Of a DNA stretch of 64,000 bases, positions 54,663-63,028 are shown in pieces. The stretch's first letter is position 1. Every line of letters begins with the position of its first letter. Origin of the DNA: Calothrix sp. C42_A2020_038 (GTDB taxonomy: Bacteria; Cyanobacteriota; Cyanobacteriia; Cyanobacteriales; Nostocaceae); assembly GCA_015272395.1 (NCBI GenBank), contig JACYLQ010000027.1, forward strand, positions 310,001-374,000, in the 5' to 3' direction. The notes beneath the pieces are model-generated. The model did no database searches. It was given only the letters and a program-made list of their open reading frames with translations, and was not told the DNA's origin. Made by a program: the position numbers and the translations under genes.

Positions 54663-54767
54663 TTAATAGGACTTAGGCAACGAGGACAAAAGATTAAGCA
54701 TTCTAGACCTTTTTGATCCCCCTACCCTTTAAAATGGAGGGCTAAGAGCGTAATTCCTGATTAAATC

Positions 54768-54838
54768 CAAAACCCATAATCCCCAATCTCAAATCCTAAA
54801 TTCTCAATCCAAAATCCAAAATCCCAAATCTAAAATCA
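54768..54838. repeat. AAAATCC heptamer repeat, right arm
   Basis: Runs of AATCCAA/AAATCCC/TAAAATC heptamers. With the left arm this builds a long imperfect inverted repeat of about 230 bases between the divergent grpE and pilB genes. Confidence 0.75.
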
Positions 54839-55027
54839 ATACGCTCTCTATTTTGACAAAAGCTGAACATATTCTTCTATCTTAATGAGGGCGGCTTTCC
54901 GTAGAGTATTGTAGTGCGGGTTGCCGTAAGTTGGTAGCGTTATAATTTTTCTTGTTCAAGATGAAAGTTCTGGTTCACAGCATGGGAATAATCAAACTAA
55001 GAGGTTTCGGCTTATCCCAAAGAACAT
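54839..55027 (+). promoter_or_regulatory. Upstream region of pilB
   Basis: About 190 bases between the heptamer repeats and the pilB ATG. It is the only non-repeat part of the grpE-pilB gap and so should hold the promoters. No -35/-10 pair stands out. Confidence 0.35.
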
Positions 55028-57043
55028 ATGACTTACTCGTCGTCACAACAAAGGCGAAGTACCGCTCTGACAACAAGAACGGAATTTTCGCCATTCGGTA
55101 ACAAGTTGGTGCAATCAGGCTTTGTTAACACCGAGCAAATGCGACAAGCATTGATTGAAAGCCGTAAAAATGGCACACCATTGACCGAAGTACTTGAATC
55201 GATTTCAGGGCGCCAGTTATCACCTGAACTGCTGAGATTATATAAAAAACAACAACTTTTTGAACTAAAAATACTTTACGGGGTCGAATCGCTTGATCCG
55301 GAGGTAAACTCTGTTGGGTCATCGATGGTGTCTGAATTGATTGAAACTCTCGTCCCCGTAGATATTTGTCGGCGCCATCGTTTGGTTCCACTGTCACGTA
55401 ACAATGATCAAAATCCACCATCTGTATTGGTGGCAATGGTTGACCCAGATAATTTAGAAGCTTCGGATGACTTAAACCGGATCTTGCGTCCGCAAGGGTT
55501 GACACTGCAACGGATGGTAATTACTCAAGAGGATTACCAGCAAATCATCAACCAGTTCCTTGATGAACTAGCGGTTAAGCAAAAGCATATCGAACAGCAA
55601 AAATTAACAGATATAAATCAAGATTTAGAAAACCTTGGCGACCTAGACTTAGCAGATGCTCCTGATGATGCTGAAGCTGATTTAGGTTCAGCCATGAAAG
55701 GTGCAGAAGACGCGCCTATTATTAATTTAGTAAACCGAATTCTAGGTAAAGCCTTACAGGATAAGGTTTCAGATATTCATATCGAACCCCAAGAAGAAAA
55801 CCTACGCATTCGCTTTCGTAAAGACGGGGTATTGCGTGAAGCATTTGACCCACTACCAAAAAAAATTATTCCTGCCATCACAGCCCGATTTAAGATTATT
55901 GCTAATTTAGATATTGCCGAACGTCGCCTACCACAGGACGGACGAATTCGCCGAATGTTTGAGGGACGTAAAGTTGACTTCCGCGTTAATACCTTACCAA
56001 GTCGCTATGGAGAAAAGGTAGTACTGCGAATTTTGGATAACTCCGCTACTCAGTTGGGTTTAGATAAATTAATCACCGACCCAGAGACTTTACATATTGT
56101 CCAAGAGATGGTGTCGCGTCCTTTTGGTTTGATTTTAGTAACTGGGCCTACTGGTTCGGGTAAAACTACCTCACTTTATTCTGCACTTGCCGAGCGTAAT
56201 GACCCTGGAATTAATATTAGTACTGTAGAAGACCCAATTGAGTACAGTTTGCCAGGTATTACACAGGTACAAGTTATCCGCGAAAAAGGATTAGATTTTG
56301 CAACAGCTCTACGGGCGTTCCTACGGCAAGACCCTGATGTATTGCTCGTAGGTGAAACGCGAGACAAAGAAACTGCAAAAACTGCTATTGAAGCGGCGTT
56401 AACTGGACACTTGGTATTAACAACGCTTCACACAAACGATGCTCCTGGTGCTATTGCGCGCTTGGGTGAAATGGGTATTGAACCGTTCATGGTTTCTAGC
56501 TCATTACTTGGAGTATTGGCACAACGCTTAGTGCGACGTGTTTGTCCTGACTGTCGTATTCCTTACACACCGACAGCTGAAGAACTTGGTCGTTATGGAA
56601 TGACTGCATCCCAAGATGTTGGTTTGACTCTTTACAAAGCTAATGCACTTAGCAACGATCAAATTCAACACGCTAAAACTAACGGAACCTTGTGCCCAAC
56701 TTGTAATGGTGTTGGTTACAAAGGACGTTGCGGTGTTTACGAAGTTATGAAAATTACAGAAAACCTGCAAACCTTAATCAACGAAGAGGCGCCGACCGAA
56801 CGCATCAAAGAAGTAGCTGTGGAAGAAGGAATGAAAACCTTGCTTGCCTACAGTCTCGACTTAGTACGTCAAGGTGCAACAACACTCGAAGAAGTCGAGC
56901 GGGTAACTTTTACCGATACAGGTTTAGAAGCAGAACTCAAAGCAAAGCGTAAAAGTGGTCTAACTTGTCGTACATGTAACGCCGAACTTAAGCCCGAATG
57001 GCTGGATTGTCCGTATTGTATGACATCGCGTTTTCAGGATTAG
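55028..57043 (+). CDS. pilB: Type IV pilus assembly ATPase PilB
   Basis: A 671-residue hexameric motor that drives pilus extension. N-terminal MshEN-type domain (LVQSGFVNTEQMRQAL). ATPase core with Walker A GPTGSGKTTS, Asp box EDPIEYSLPG, Walker B DPDVLLVGETRD, and His box LTTLHTND. A CPDC/CPTC zinc region follows, as usual in PilB, then an additional C-terminal zinc ribbon (CRTCNAELKPEWLDCPYC). Type IV pili give phototaxis and DNA uptake in cyanobacteria, and hormogonium gliding in filamentous ones. First gene of pilB-pilT-pilC. Confidence 0.96.
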   Translation: MTYSSSQQRRSTALTTRTEFSPFGNKLVQSGFVNTEQMRQALIESRKNGTPLTEVLESISGRQLSPELLRLYKKQQLFELKILYGVESLDPEVNSVGSSMVSELIETLVPVDICRRHRLVPLSRNNDQNPPSVLVAMVDPDNLEASDDLNRILRPQGLTLQRMVITQEDYQQIINQFLDELAVKQKHIEQQKLTDINQDLENLGDLDLADAPDDAEADLGSAMKGAEDAPIINLVNRILGKALQDKVSDIHIEPQEENLRIRFRKDGVLREAFDPLPKKIIPAITARFKIIANLDIAERRLPQDGRIRRMFEGRKVDFRVNTLPSRYGEKVVLRILDNSATQLGLDKLITDPETLHIVQEMVSRPFGLILVTGPTGSGKTTSLYSALAERNDPGINISTVEDPIEYSLPGITQVQVIREKGLDFATALRAFLRQDPDVLLVGETRDKETAKTAIEAALTGHLVLTTLHTNDAPGAIARLGEMGIEPFMVSSSLLGVLAQRLVRRVCPDCRIPYTPTAEELGRYGMTASQDVGLTLYKANALSNDQIQHAKTNGTLCPTCNGVGYKGRCGVYEVMKITENLQTLINEEAPTERIKEVAVEEGMKTLLAYSLDLVRQGATTLEEVERVTFTDTGLEAELKAKRKSGLTCRTCNAELKPEWLDCPYCMTSRFQD

Positions 57044-57081
57044 GAATTCTATAAATAACTAGCAAGTAAAAGGAAAAAACT

Positions 57082-58200
57082 ATGGATTTCATGATTGAAG
57101 ATTTGATGGAAGACATGATTGAACAAGGAGGTTCAGATTTACATTTGTCCGCAGGATTACCTCCTTATTTTCGTGTTAGTGGCAAACTTACTCCTCAAGA
57201 TAAATATGGTGTTTTAACAGTCGATAATTGTCAGCGGCTAATTTTTAGTATGCTCAATAACACCCAACGTAAAACCTTAGAACAAACTTGGGAGTTAGAC
57301 TGTTCTTACGGTGTGAAGGGGTTAGCACGTTTTCGTGTCAACGTTTATAAAGACCGTGGCGCCTATGCAGCTTGTTTACGGGCATTAAGTTCTAAAATTC
57401 CTAACTTTGAAAAATTGGGTTTACCAGATGTTGTCCGAGAAATGTCTGAAAAACCAAGAGGATTAATTTTGGTGACAGGTCCGACAGGTTCAGGTAAAAC
57501 TACGACGCTTGCAGCAATGATTGACTTAATCAACCGCACGCGCGCAGAACATATTTTAACAGTAGAAGACCCGATTGAATTCGTTTATGAACCAATCAAG
57601 AGTTTGGTTCACCAGCGTCAGCTAGGTGAAGATACTAAGAGTTTTGCCAATGCTCTAAAAGCTGCTTTACGCGAAGACCCAGATATTATTCTGGTGGGTG
57701 AAATGCGGGACTTGGAAACAATTTCTTTGGCAATTTCTGCCGCTGAAACTGGTCACTTAGTATTCGGAACATTACACACAAGTTCAGCTGCACAAACTGT
57801 TGACCGGATTATTGACGTTTTTCCACACGAAAAACAAACACAAGTTCGTGTGCAATTATCTAACTCTTTAGTTGCAGTATTCAGTCAAACATTAGTGCCT
57901 AAGAAAAATCCAAAACCAGGTGAATATGGTCGGGTAATGGCACAAGAAATTATGGTCGTTACACCTGCTATTTCTAACTTAATTCGTGAAGGTAAAACTG
58001 CCCAAATTTACTCATCAATTCAAACTGGTGGTAAATTGGGAATGCAAACCTTAGAAACTGTTTTAGCAAACCTTTATAAGCAGGGAATTATTTCTTTTGA
58101 AGCTGCAATGTCGAAAACTTCTAAACCCGATGAAGTTCAACGTTTAATTGGTGGTGTTCCTCCACAAGCTGGTGCCAAAGTAGCTGCAAAAGCACATTAA
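57082..58200 (+). CDS. pilT: Type IV pilus retraction ATPase PilT
   Basis: 372 residues. N-terminal PAS-like part (GSDLHLSAGLPPYFRVSG), Walker A GPTGSGKTTT, Asp box VEDPIEFVY, Walker B DPDIILVGEMRD, His box GTLHTSSAAQTVDRI, and the PilT-specific end AISNLIREGKTAQIYSSIQ. It depolymerises the pilus for twitching. AAAAGGA precedes the ATG. It lies 38 bases after pilB. Confidence 0.96.
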   Translation: MDFMIEDLMEDMIEQGGSDLHLSAGLPPYFRVSGKLTPQDKYGVLTVDNCQRLIFSMLNNTQRKTLEQTWELDCSYGVKGLARFRVNVYKDRGAYAACLRALSSKIPNFEKLGLPDVVREMSEKPRGLILVTGPTGSGKTTTLAAMIDLINRTRAEHILTVEDPIEFVYEPIKSLVHQRQLGEDTKSFANALKAALREDPDIILVGEMRDLETISLAISAAETGHLVFGTLHTSSAAQTVDRIIDVFPHEKQTQVRVQLSNSLVAVFSQTLVPKKNPKPGEYGRVMAQEIMVVTPAISNLIREGKTAQIYSSIQTGGKLGMQTLETVLANLYKQGIISFEAAMSKTSKPDEVQRLIGGVPPQAGAKVAAKAH

Positions 58201-58202
58201 AA

Positions 58203-58310
58203 ATAATAGTTAGGAGGCGCGGAGTTAAAATTCATAACTCATAACTCATAACAGACGCGATTAATCGCGTCTCTACAACTCACATCTTATAACTTATAAC
58301 TTTTTAACAT
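58203..58310. repeat. Heptamer repeats flanking a GTAGAGAC-family hairpin
   Basis: Heptamers CATAACT/TTATAAC flank the hairpin AGACGCGATTAATCGCGTCTCT (58253-58276) in the pilT-pilC gap. It resembles the arrangement between phnD and phnC. Confidence 0.75.
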
Positions 58311-59531
58311 ATGCCAAGTTTTGTTGCGCGCGTTAGAGACTCACAAGGAAAAACGCGAACTGAAAAAATCACCGCAGAATCTTTAAAAGAAGCTCGTACA
58401 AATCTACGACAACAGGGTTTTGTAGTTCAAGACCTGAAACAATCACAAGGTCTTGATCTCAAAAACTTACTTGATTTTAATACACGCTTTGCATCTGTTT
58501 CTGTTAAGGATAAAGCTGTTTTCTCACGTCAATTTGCAGCGTTAGTCAATGCAGGTGTAGCTATTGTTAGAAGCTTGGGTGTACTGGGTGAACAATGTTC
58601 CAATCCAAAACTAAAACAGTCCCTTTTAGATATAAGTTTAGATGTTCAAAACGGTACTAACCTTTCTGACGCAATGCGGAAGCACCCTCAGTGTTTTGAT
58701 GGGTTATATGTAAGTATGATACAAGCTGGTGAGGTTGGAGGTGTATTAGATGAAGTACTCAACCGATTAGCAAAATTACTAGAAGATGTTGCACGCTTAC
58801 AAAACCAAATTAAATCCGCATTGTCTTATCCGATGGTAGTCGGTTTTCTGGCTGTATCCATTTTTATAGGGATGACTGTTTTTCTAATTCCTATTTTTGC
58901 TGGTATTTTTAAAGAATTGGGAACCGAACTTCCACCTTTAACGCAGTTCATGCTAGATATAAGCGAAATATTAAGAAGCTGGCGACTAATTGTATTAATT
59001 ATTGTTGTCGTTGGTTTATTTATTGCTTATAAACAGTACTACAAAACTCCTGTTGGTAAACAAACAGTTGACCGTCTATCTTTAAAAGTACCTTTGTTTG
59101 GTGACTTAATTCAAAAGTCTTCAGTTGCACGTTTTAGTCGTACTTTTGGTTCACTAACTCGTTCCGGGGTTCCAATTCTAACTTCTTTAGAAATTGTTCG
59201 TGATACATCGGGAAATCAAGTAGTGGCAAATGCAATTGATGCTGCGCGTGCCGAAGTTCAACAAGGTGGAATGATTAGTATGGCACTACAAAAAGAAAAA
59301 GTCTTTCCTCCAATGGCAATTCAGATGATTAGCATTGGTGAAGAAACTGGAGAATTAGATGCTATGTTGATGAAAATTGCTGATTTTTACGAAGATGAAG
59401 TTGAACAATCAGTAAAAGCTTTAACTAGTATTTTAGAACCAATCATGATTGTGGTTCTTGGAGGTATGGTAGGTACTATTATACTATCAATGTATTTACC
59501 GTTGTTTAAAGTATTTGAGAACTTGGGATAA
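58311..59531 (+). CDS. pilC: Type IV pilus inner-membrane platform protein PilC
   Basis: 406 residues of the type II secretion F family. Soluble start (MPSFVARVRDSQGKTRTEKI; LRQQGFVVQDL), two homologous T2SSF domains (FSRQFAALVNAGVAIVRSL and FSRTFGSLTRSGVPILTSL), each followed by membrane helices (about 173-198, 225-245 and 375-398). It anchors the PilB/PilT motors to the growing pilus. It closes the operon. Confidence 0.95.
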   Translation: MPSFVARVRDSQGKTRTEKITAESLKEARTNLRQQGFVVQDLKQSQGLDLKNLLDFNTRFASVSVKDKAVFSRQFAALVNAGVAIVRSLGVLGEQCSNPKLKQSLLDISLDVQNGTNLSDAMRKHPQCFDGLYVSMIQAGEVGGVLDEVLNRLAKLLEDVARLQNQIKSALSYPMVVGFLAVSIFIGMTVFLIPIFAGIFKELGTELPPLTQFMLDISEILRSWRLIVLIIVVVGLFIAYKQYYKTPVGKQTVDRLSLKVPLFGDLIQKSSVARFSRTFGSLTRSGVPILTSLEIVRDTSGNQVVANAIDAARAEVQQGGMISMALQKEKVFPPMAIQMISIGEETGELDAMLMKIADFYEDEVEQSVKALTSILEPIMIVVLGGMVGTIILSMYLPLFKVFENLG

Positions 59532-59539
59532 CAAATTAA

Positions 59540-59620
59540 AAGTTATGAGTATTCCTAACAGAAGCGACATACCCACAGATGTCGCATTTCTACCCATCCT
59601 CGCTCTTGACTCTTAACTTG
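59540..59620. repeat. Degenerate heptamer/hairpin repeat after pilC
   Basis: AAAAGTTATGAGT ... GACTCTTAACTT with GCGACATACCCACAGATGTCGC (59562-59583) in the centre: a worn copy of the heptamer-plus-hairpin composite seen at 8381 and 58203. Confidence 0.55.
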
Positions 59621-59625
59621 ATTTT

Positions 59626-60165
59626 ATGCCTGTACAAAAATCTGATTACGAAGCGTGTCTGACTGAATATAGTCATTATATTGGCGCCATTGAACTGTTC
59701 AAACAACACCGTCCTTATTTGGAAATGATACCGAGTTTGCGGCGCCCAGCAGAAAGTGTAATTACTATACCTTTACCAATTATTCGCATCCGTAAGGTGG
59801 GTTCAACACCGGAAGCAACAACTTTAGGATGCGATGTCGCTATTTTGATGTGTGACCCAGAATGGAAAATTAAAACAGGTCCAGAAATTTTTATATTTAT
59901 CCACCGTCCAGAGGAAGACTTTTCTGATTTATTAATGCGCTGGCGCCAAACTCAAGTGAAACTTGATAAAGATTATGAATGGCTAATGCCCGAACGGCAT
60001 AGCCATATTCTAAGTGAAGGAACAAATACTAAATACCCATTGTTCGTTGTGTTCTCTGAAACTCCAGAACGTATCAAACGCGGACTTGTAGGTGCGGAAT
60101 TACCTTTTATTGTACAAATGCCTGAAGTCTCGCTCGATCAAAAACCTGTTGAAAGTTTGCCTTAA
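59626..60165 (+). CDS. Conserved cyanobacterial hypothetical protein
   Basis: 179 residues, soluble, no signal peptide. Pattern: EACLTEYSHYIGAIELFKQH at the start, VITIPLPIIRIRKVG, VAILMCDPEWKIKTGPEIFI, FSDLLMRWRQTQVKLDKDY, and PLFVVFSETPERIKRGLVGA. It has no recognisable catalytic motif. I know of no function. It is tail to tail with the next gene (2 bases apart). Confidence 0.65.
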   Translation: MPVQKSDYEACLTEYSHYIGAIELFKQHRPYLEMIPSLRRPAESVITIPLPIIRIRKVGSTPEATTLGCDVAILMCDPEWKIKTGPEIFIFIHRPEEDFSDLLMRWRQTQVKLDKDYEWLMPERHSHILSEGTNTKYPLFVVFSETPERIKRGLVGAELPFIVQMPEVSLDQKPVESLP

Positions 60166-60166
60166 T

Positions 60167-61186
60167 CTAACGAACAAACTGCGGCATTATTTCAGCAGCG
60201 GTAAATATACCGTGGATACCCCGCTTGTGTAATTGCATACCAGCTTTTAAGTAACCGAAAGCTGGCCCACATACGTTGGCAGCCATACTAGTTTCATCAC
60301 CTAGAGTAAAAGTATGGGTGGAAATTTTACCTTCAAAGGTTCTACCTGTTACTTTCACATTGGTACTTAATGGCTTTTTCAGGTTACGAGTATCAACTAC
60401 ACCACCCACAGTTACACGCTCGCGCGGACAAATTCCTGCTAGTTCGAGCATGACATCATCCGCATGTTCCATGTTCTCTAGTTTGAGAATACCGTTGGTT
60501 TGATCTAACAACGCTTCAACTTCAGCATCCGTCATTAGCCTTGCTGTTTCTACACTATAACCTGGCATATGGGCTATGTCTTCGCGAATTGTGGCGCGGT
60601 AGGCTTCCCAGTTAGCAATGCCAACACCAAAAGTAATCTCGACAGAGTGAATTTCAGCATAGCTTTGTGCGGCAAGTGTAGCTGCTGCGGTTAACAGTCC
60701 TGGTGTGGCGCCGCACCCTGTCATATAAGTAATGCCTGCTTCCGAAAGTTCTTCGTGCATTTCTAAAAGCTGTTCGACAGCACTTGTACGCTTAATAGCA
60801 TCAACAAGTACTCCACGCCAACCTAATTTGATAAATTGCTTGGCGACTGTTGTTATAAAGTCATTGGGTAGGTTCGGTAATGCCAAAAAATAACCATCTA
60901 CCAAGGAACTTACAGCTATTAATTCCTCAATGCTCTCGGTAGTTAATTTCCCGAATGGTTCTAAATATCCTACTGACCCTTGGGACTGGTATGTACTAAT
61001 ACACAAAGAAGCATCTAAACCATCTGCACAATAAGCGTAGCCATGTTTATCTGCTGCTGTTACCAGTCGCATTTCCTGTTTGGGCGCCAGTACTTTTGCT
61101 GCCGCTTGCCCTAGTCCACCAAAACCCAGAACTCCTACACGCGTTACTGGTAAGTTAGAAGAACCTGTTACTTGCTTTCCACTCAT
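60167..61186 (-). CDS. Saccharopine dehydrogenase-like oxidoreductase
   Basis: 339 residues. Rossmann start [20 protein letters not shown] (GxGxxG) binds NAD(P). The body has saccharopine-dehydrogenase-like elements: [40 protein letters not shown] and [20 protein letters not shown], and the end [17 protein letters not shown]. Lysine breakdown through saccharopine is not expected in cyanobacteria, so the real substrate is unknown. Confidence 0.8.
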   Translation of the reverse strand: MSGKQVTGSSNLPVTRVGVLGFGGLGQAAAKVLAPKQEMRLVTAADKHGYAYCADGLDASLCISTYQSQGSVGYLEPFGKLTTESIEELIAVSSLVDGYFLALPNLPNDFITTVAKQFIKLGWRGVLVDAIKRTSAVEQLLEMHEELSEAGITYMTGCGATPGLLTAAATLAAQSYAEIHSVEITFGVGIANWEAYRATIREDIAHMPGYSVETARLMTDAEVEALLDQTNGILKLENMEHADDVMLELAGICPRERVTVGGVVDTRNLKKPLSTNVKVTGRTFEGKISTHTFTLGDETSMAANVCGPAFGYLKAGMQLHKRGIHGIFTAAEIMPQFVR

Positions 61187-61524
61187 AAATCAAAAATCCG
61201 AATTGAATCAAAGCTTATAGCATTTTGGATTCGGGATTTTGAATTTTAGATTTTTTGTTATATTTACCTAATTTAAAATATCCAATCCTAGCTTCTTTGC
61301 GAGGTTTACCAATAGTAATGATAAATTTTTTCAATAAAATTTGTAGCACTTCATAAACTCTAAATCCATATAGTGTATATATTCCAAGCTTTTTATACTT
61401 ACATTACTCATACAGTTTTGAGCTTGACTAATTCTGAAGGTTAAGGGAAACTTACATATAGTGAACGTGCTGGCTAATCAATTTAATAATTTTTGTAAAT
61501 TTTCTGAGATATATATTTTGAGAG
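61187..61524. other. Spacer upstream of the DUF2997 gene
   Basis: Degenerate heptamer-like sequence (GGATTCGGGATTTTGAATTTTAG, about 61231-61254) and AT-rich DNA. A short GTG frame near 61461 has no ribosome site and was not called. Confidence 0.45.
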
Positions 61525-61525
61525 A

Positions 61526-61600
61526 TGGAACATTAGTTAACAAATGACAAGTTTGTAACTAGGGGTATGTTCCAAAGACTATGTAACATAGTCATCTTTT
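61526..61600 (+). promoter_or_regulatory. Two consecutive hairpins in the leader of the ycf35 operon
   Basis: TGGAACAT (61526-61533) pairs with ATGTTCCA (61567-61574), with AGTTA-CAAA / TTTGTAACT nested inside. A second stem GACTATG-TAA-CATAGTC (61577-61593) is followed by ATCTTTT. The second looks like a short terminator and the first like an upstream sensing or antiterminator stem, 54 bases before the DUF2997 ATG. No known riboswitch was recognised. Confidence 0.5.
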
Positions 61601-61653
61601 AGAACATTTCAGTCCGAATGTACTTATCTTGGTTGGCGAATTGGCAATAAATT

Positions 61654-61869
61654 ATGGAAACATTGGAGTTCATCATTTATCCAGATGGTCGGGTACAAGA
61701 AAAAGTCACTGGCATAGTAGGTGCTTCATGTGCTGAAGTTACAGCCGCAATCGAAGCGCAGCTGGGACTAGTACTTAATCAAGAGCCAACCTCAGAATTT
61801 TTTGCCAAACAGCAAGTTCAGCAAGCTTGCTCCGAGGCAAATACGCAGACCAGTTTCAGCGAGTGGTAA
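61654..61869 (+). CDS. DUF2997 domain protein
   Basis: 71 residues: METLEFIIYPDGRVQEKVTG and CAEVTAAIEAQLGLVLNQEP. A small, soluble protein of unknown function usually next to DUF1257 in cyanobacteria. First gene of a three-gene unit, followed by ycf35 after 38 bases. Confidence 0.88.
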   Translation: METLEFIIYPDGRVQEKVTGIVGASCAEVTAAIEAQLGLVLNQEPTSEFFAKQQVQQACSEANTQTSFSEW

Positions 61870-61907
61870 GTTATTAAACCTTTTAGTTTCGTTATCTCAC
61901 AAACATC

Positions 61908-62294
61908 ATGTCACACTTTAGCCAAATCAAGACTCAAATCCGTAACGTTGAATCATTGAAGGATGCGCTCACAGAATTAAATATTGATTGGAAAGAGGGT
62001 CCACGTCAGGTACGTGGTTATCGTGGTCAAACTCACGATGCAGAAATTACTATCGAGCAAGATAATGGCTACGATATTGGTTTTAGATGGAATGGGAAGG
62101 AGTACGAACTTGTCGCTGATTTACAGTACTGGCAACAAGGTTTATCGGTTGAAGGTTTTCTACGCAAAGTAACCCAGCGCTATGCATTTCAAACAGTGAT
62201 GAAGGAAACTGCACGTGCTGGTTTTCAGGTTGCCGAACAGCAAAATAATCAAGATGGTTCTATTCGTTTAGTAGTACAGCGCTGGAGTGCGTAA
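61908..62294 (+). CDS. ycf35: DUF1257 protein, Ycf35 homologue
   Basis: 128 residues. MSHFSQIKTQIRNVESLKDA, VRGYRGQTHDAEITI, DIGFRWNGKEYELVADLQYW and the end SIRLVVQRW are the Ycf35 pattern, a protein also encoded in some algal plastid genomes. Function unknown. Its stop overlaps the ferredoxin start (TAATG), so translation is coupled. Confidence 0.92.
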   Translation: MSHFSQIKTQIRNVESLKDALTELNIDWKEGPRQVRGYRGQTHDAEITIEQDNGYDIGFRWNGKEYELVADLQYWQQGLSVEGFLRKVTQRYAFQTVMKETARAGFQVAEQQNNQDGSIRLVVQRWSA

Positions 62295-62758
62295 TGGCTG
62301 ATTTTTTGCCGTCAACTGAAGATAGTGAAGACGGACGGTCTGGTTTTGAGCCAGAATTGGGTGGTTTTTTGCGCTCGGCGCCCGAACGTTCTGGTTTTGA
62401 GCCGGAGTTAGGAGGAATGTTACGCCAAAAAGGTGTTTACGTTGATGAAATTACCTGTATTGGCTGTAAGCATTGTGCCCATGTTGCTCGTAACACTTTT
62501 TATATCGAGCCTGATTATGGGCGTTCGCGCGTTATCCGTCAAGATGCAGACTCTCAGGAAGTAATCCAAGAAGCAATTGACACTTGTCCGGTTGATTGTA
62601 TTCATTGGGTTGATTACACCGAACTGCGAAAGTTAGAAGACGAGCGCAAGTATCAGGTCATTCCTTTGATTGGTTATCAGGTTGAAGGAGCTGTTATCGC
62701 CACCGAACGGCGGCGCCGAAAAGCAAAATTAAAAAATACCAAAAAATCACGTTATTAA
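62294..62758 (+). CDS. [4Fe-4S] ferredoxin with a duplicated N-terminal motif
   Basis: 154 residues. Cluster ligands are Cys55, Cys58, Cys61 (CIGCKHCAHV) and Cys98 (DTCPVDC), i.e. one 4Fe-4S site. Ahead of it the ten-residue motif RSGFEPELGG occurs twice (15-24 and 32-41), an N-terminal extension not common in ferredoxins. The C-terminus is strongly basic (RRRRKAKLKNTKKSRY). It is coupled to ycf35 and presumably works with the Ycf35/DUF2997 products. Resembles plant and cyanobacterial ferredoxin-like proteins with a basic tail. Confidence 0.9.
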   Translation: MADFLPSTEDSEDGRSGFEPELGGFLRSAPERSGFEPELGGMLRQKGVYVDEITCIGCKHCAHVARNTFYIEPDYGRSRVIRQDADSQEVIQEAIDTCPVDCIHWVDYTELRKLEDERKYQVIPLIGYQVEGAVIATERRRRKAKLKNTKKSRY

Positions 62759-62783
62759 CAATAGCTTAAAATCTAAGTTTTGC

Positions 62784-62811
62784 GGGGCTGTGGTAGCAGC
62801 CCCTTTGTTTT
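62784..62811 (+). terminator. Terminator of the DUF2997-ycf35-ferredoxin operon
   Basis: GGGGCTG-TGGTAG-CAGCCCC, a perfect 7-base G/C stem, followed by TTTGTTTT. It begins 25 bases after the ferredoxin stop. Confidence 0.9.
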
Positions 62812-62849
62812 ATATAAGTTTCAATTGATATCATGTCCGGTTGATTGCC

Positions 62850-62866
62850 CTCTCCAGTGAGGAGAG
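62850..62866. repeat. Short CTCTCC hairpin
   Basis: CTCTCC-AGTGA-GGAGAG, then AGATTTT. Related to the CCTCTC hairpin at 13295. A second terminator or a dispersed repeat. Confidence 0.4.
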
Positions 62867-63028
62867 AGATTTTCTGACAACTAGAATTACAGTATTATTA
62901 CGTACTCAGCATAGTTATTTAAAAAGGTAATTTCAGCAATTATCTTGATGTGATTTTTAAGTACAGTTTGACATTAATAATACAGGGTTGCTAACAACCA
63001 CTTAGATAGTTTTACTTTTGAGTATGGT

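Noticed and set aside
61461-61550. Short GTG frame (27 codons) in the ycf35 leader
   Set aside because: No ribosome site, and it runs into the leader hairpin.
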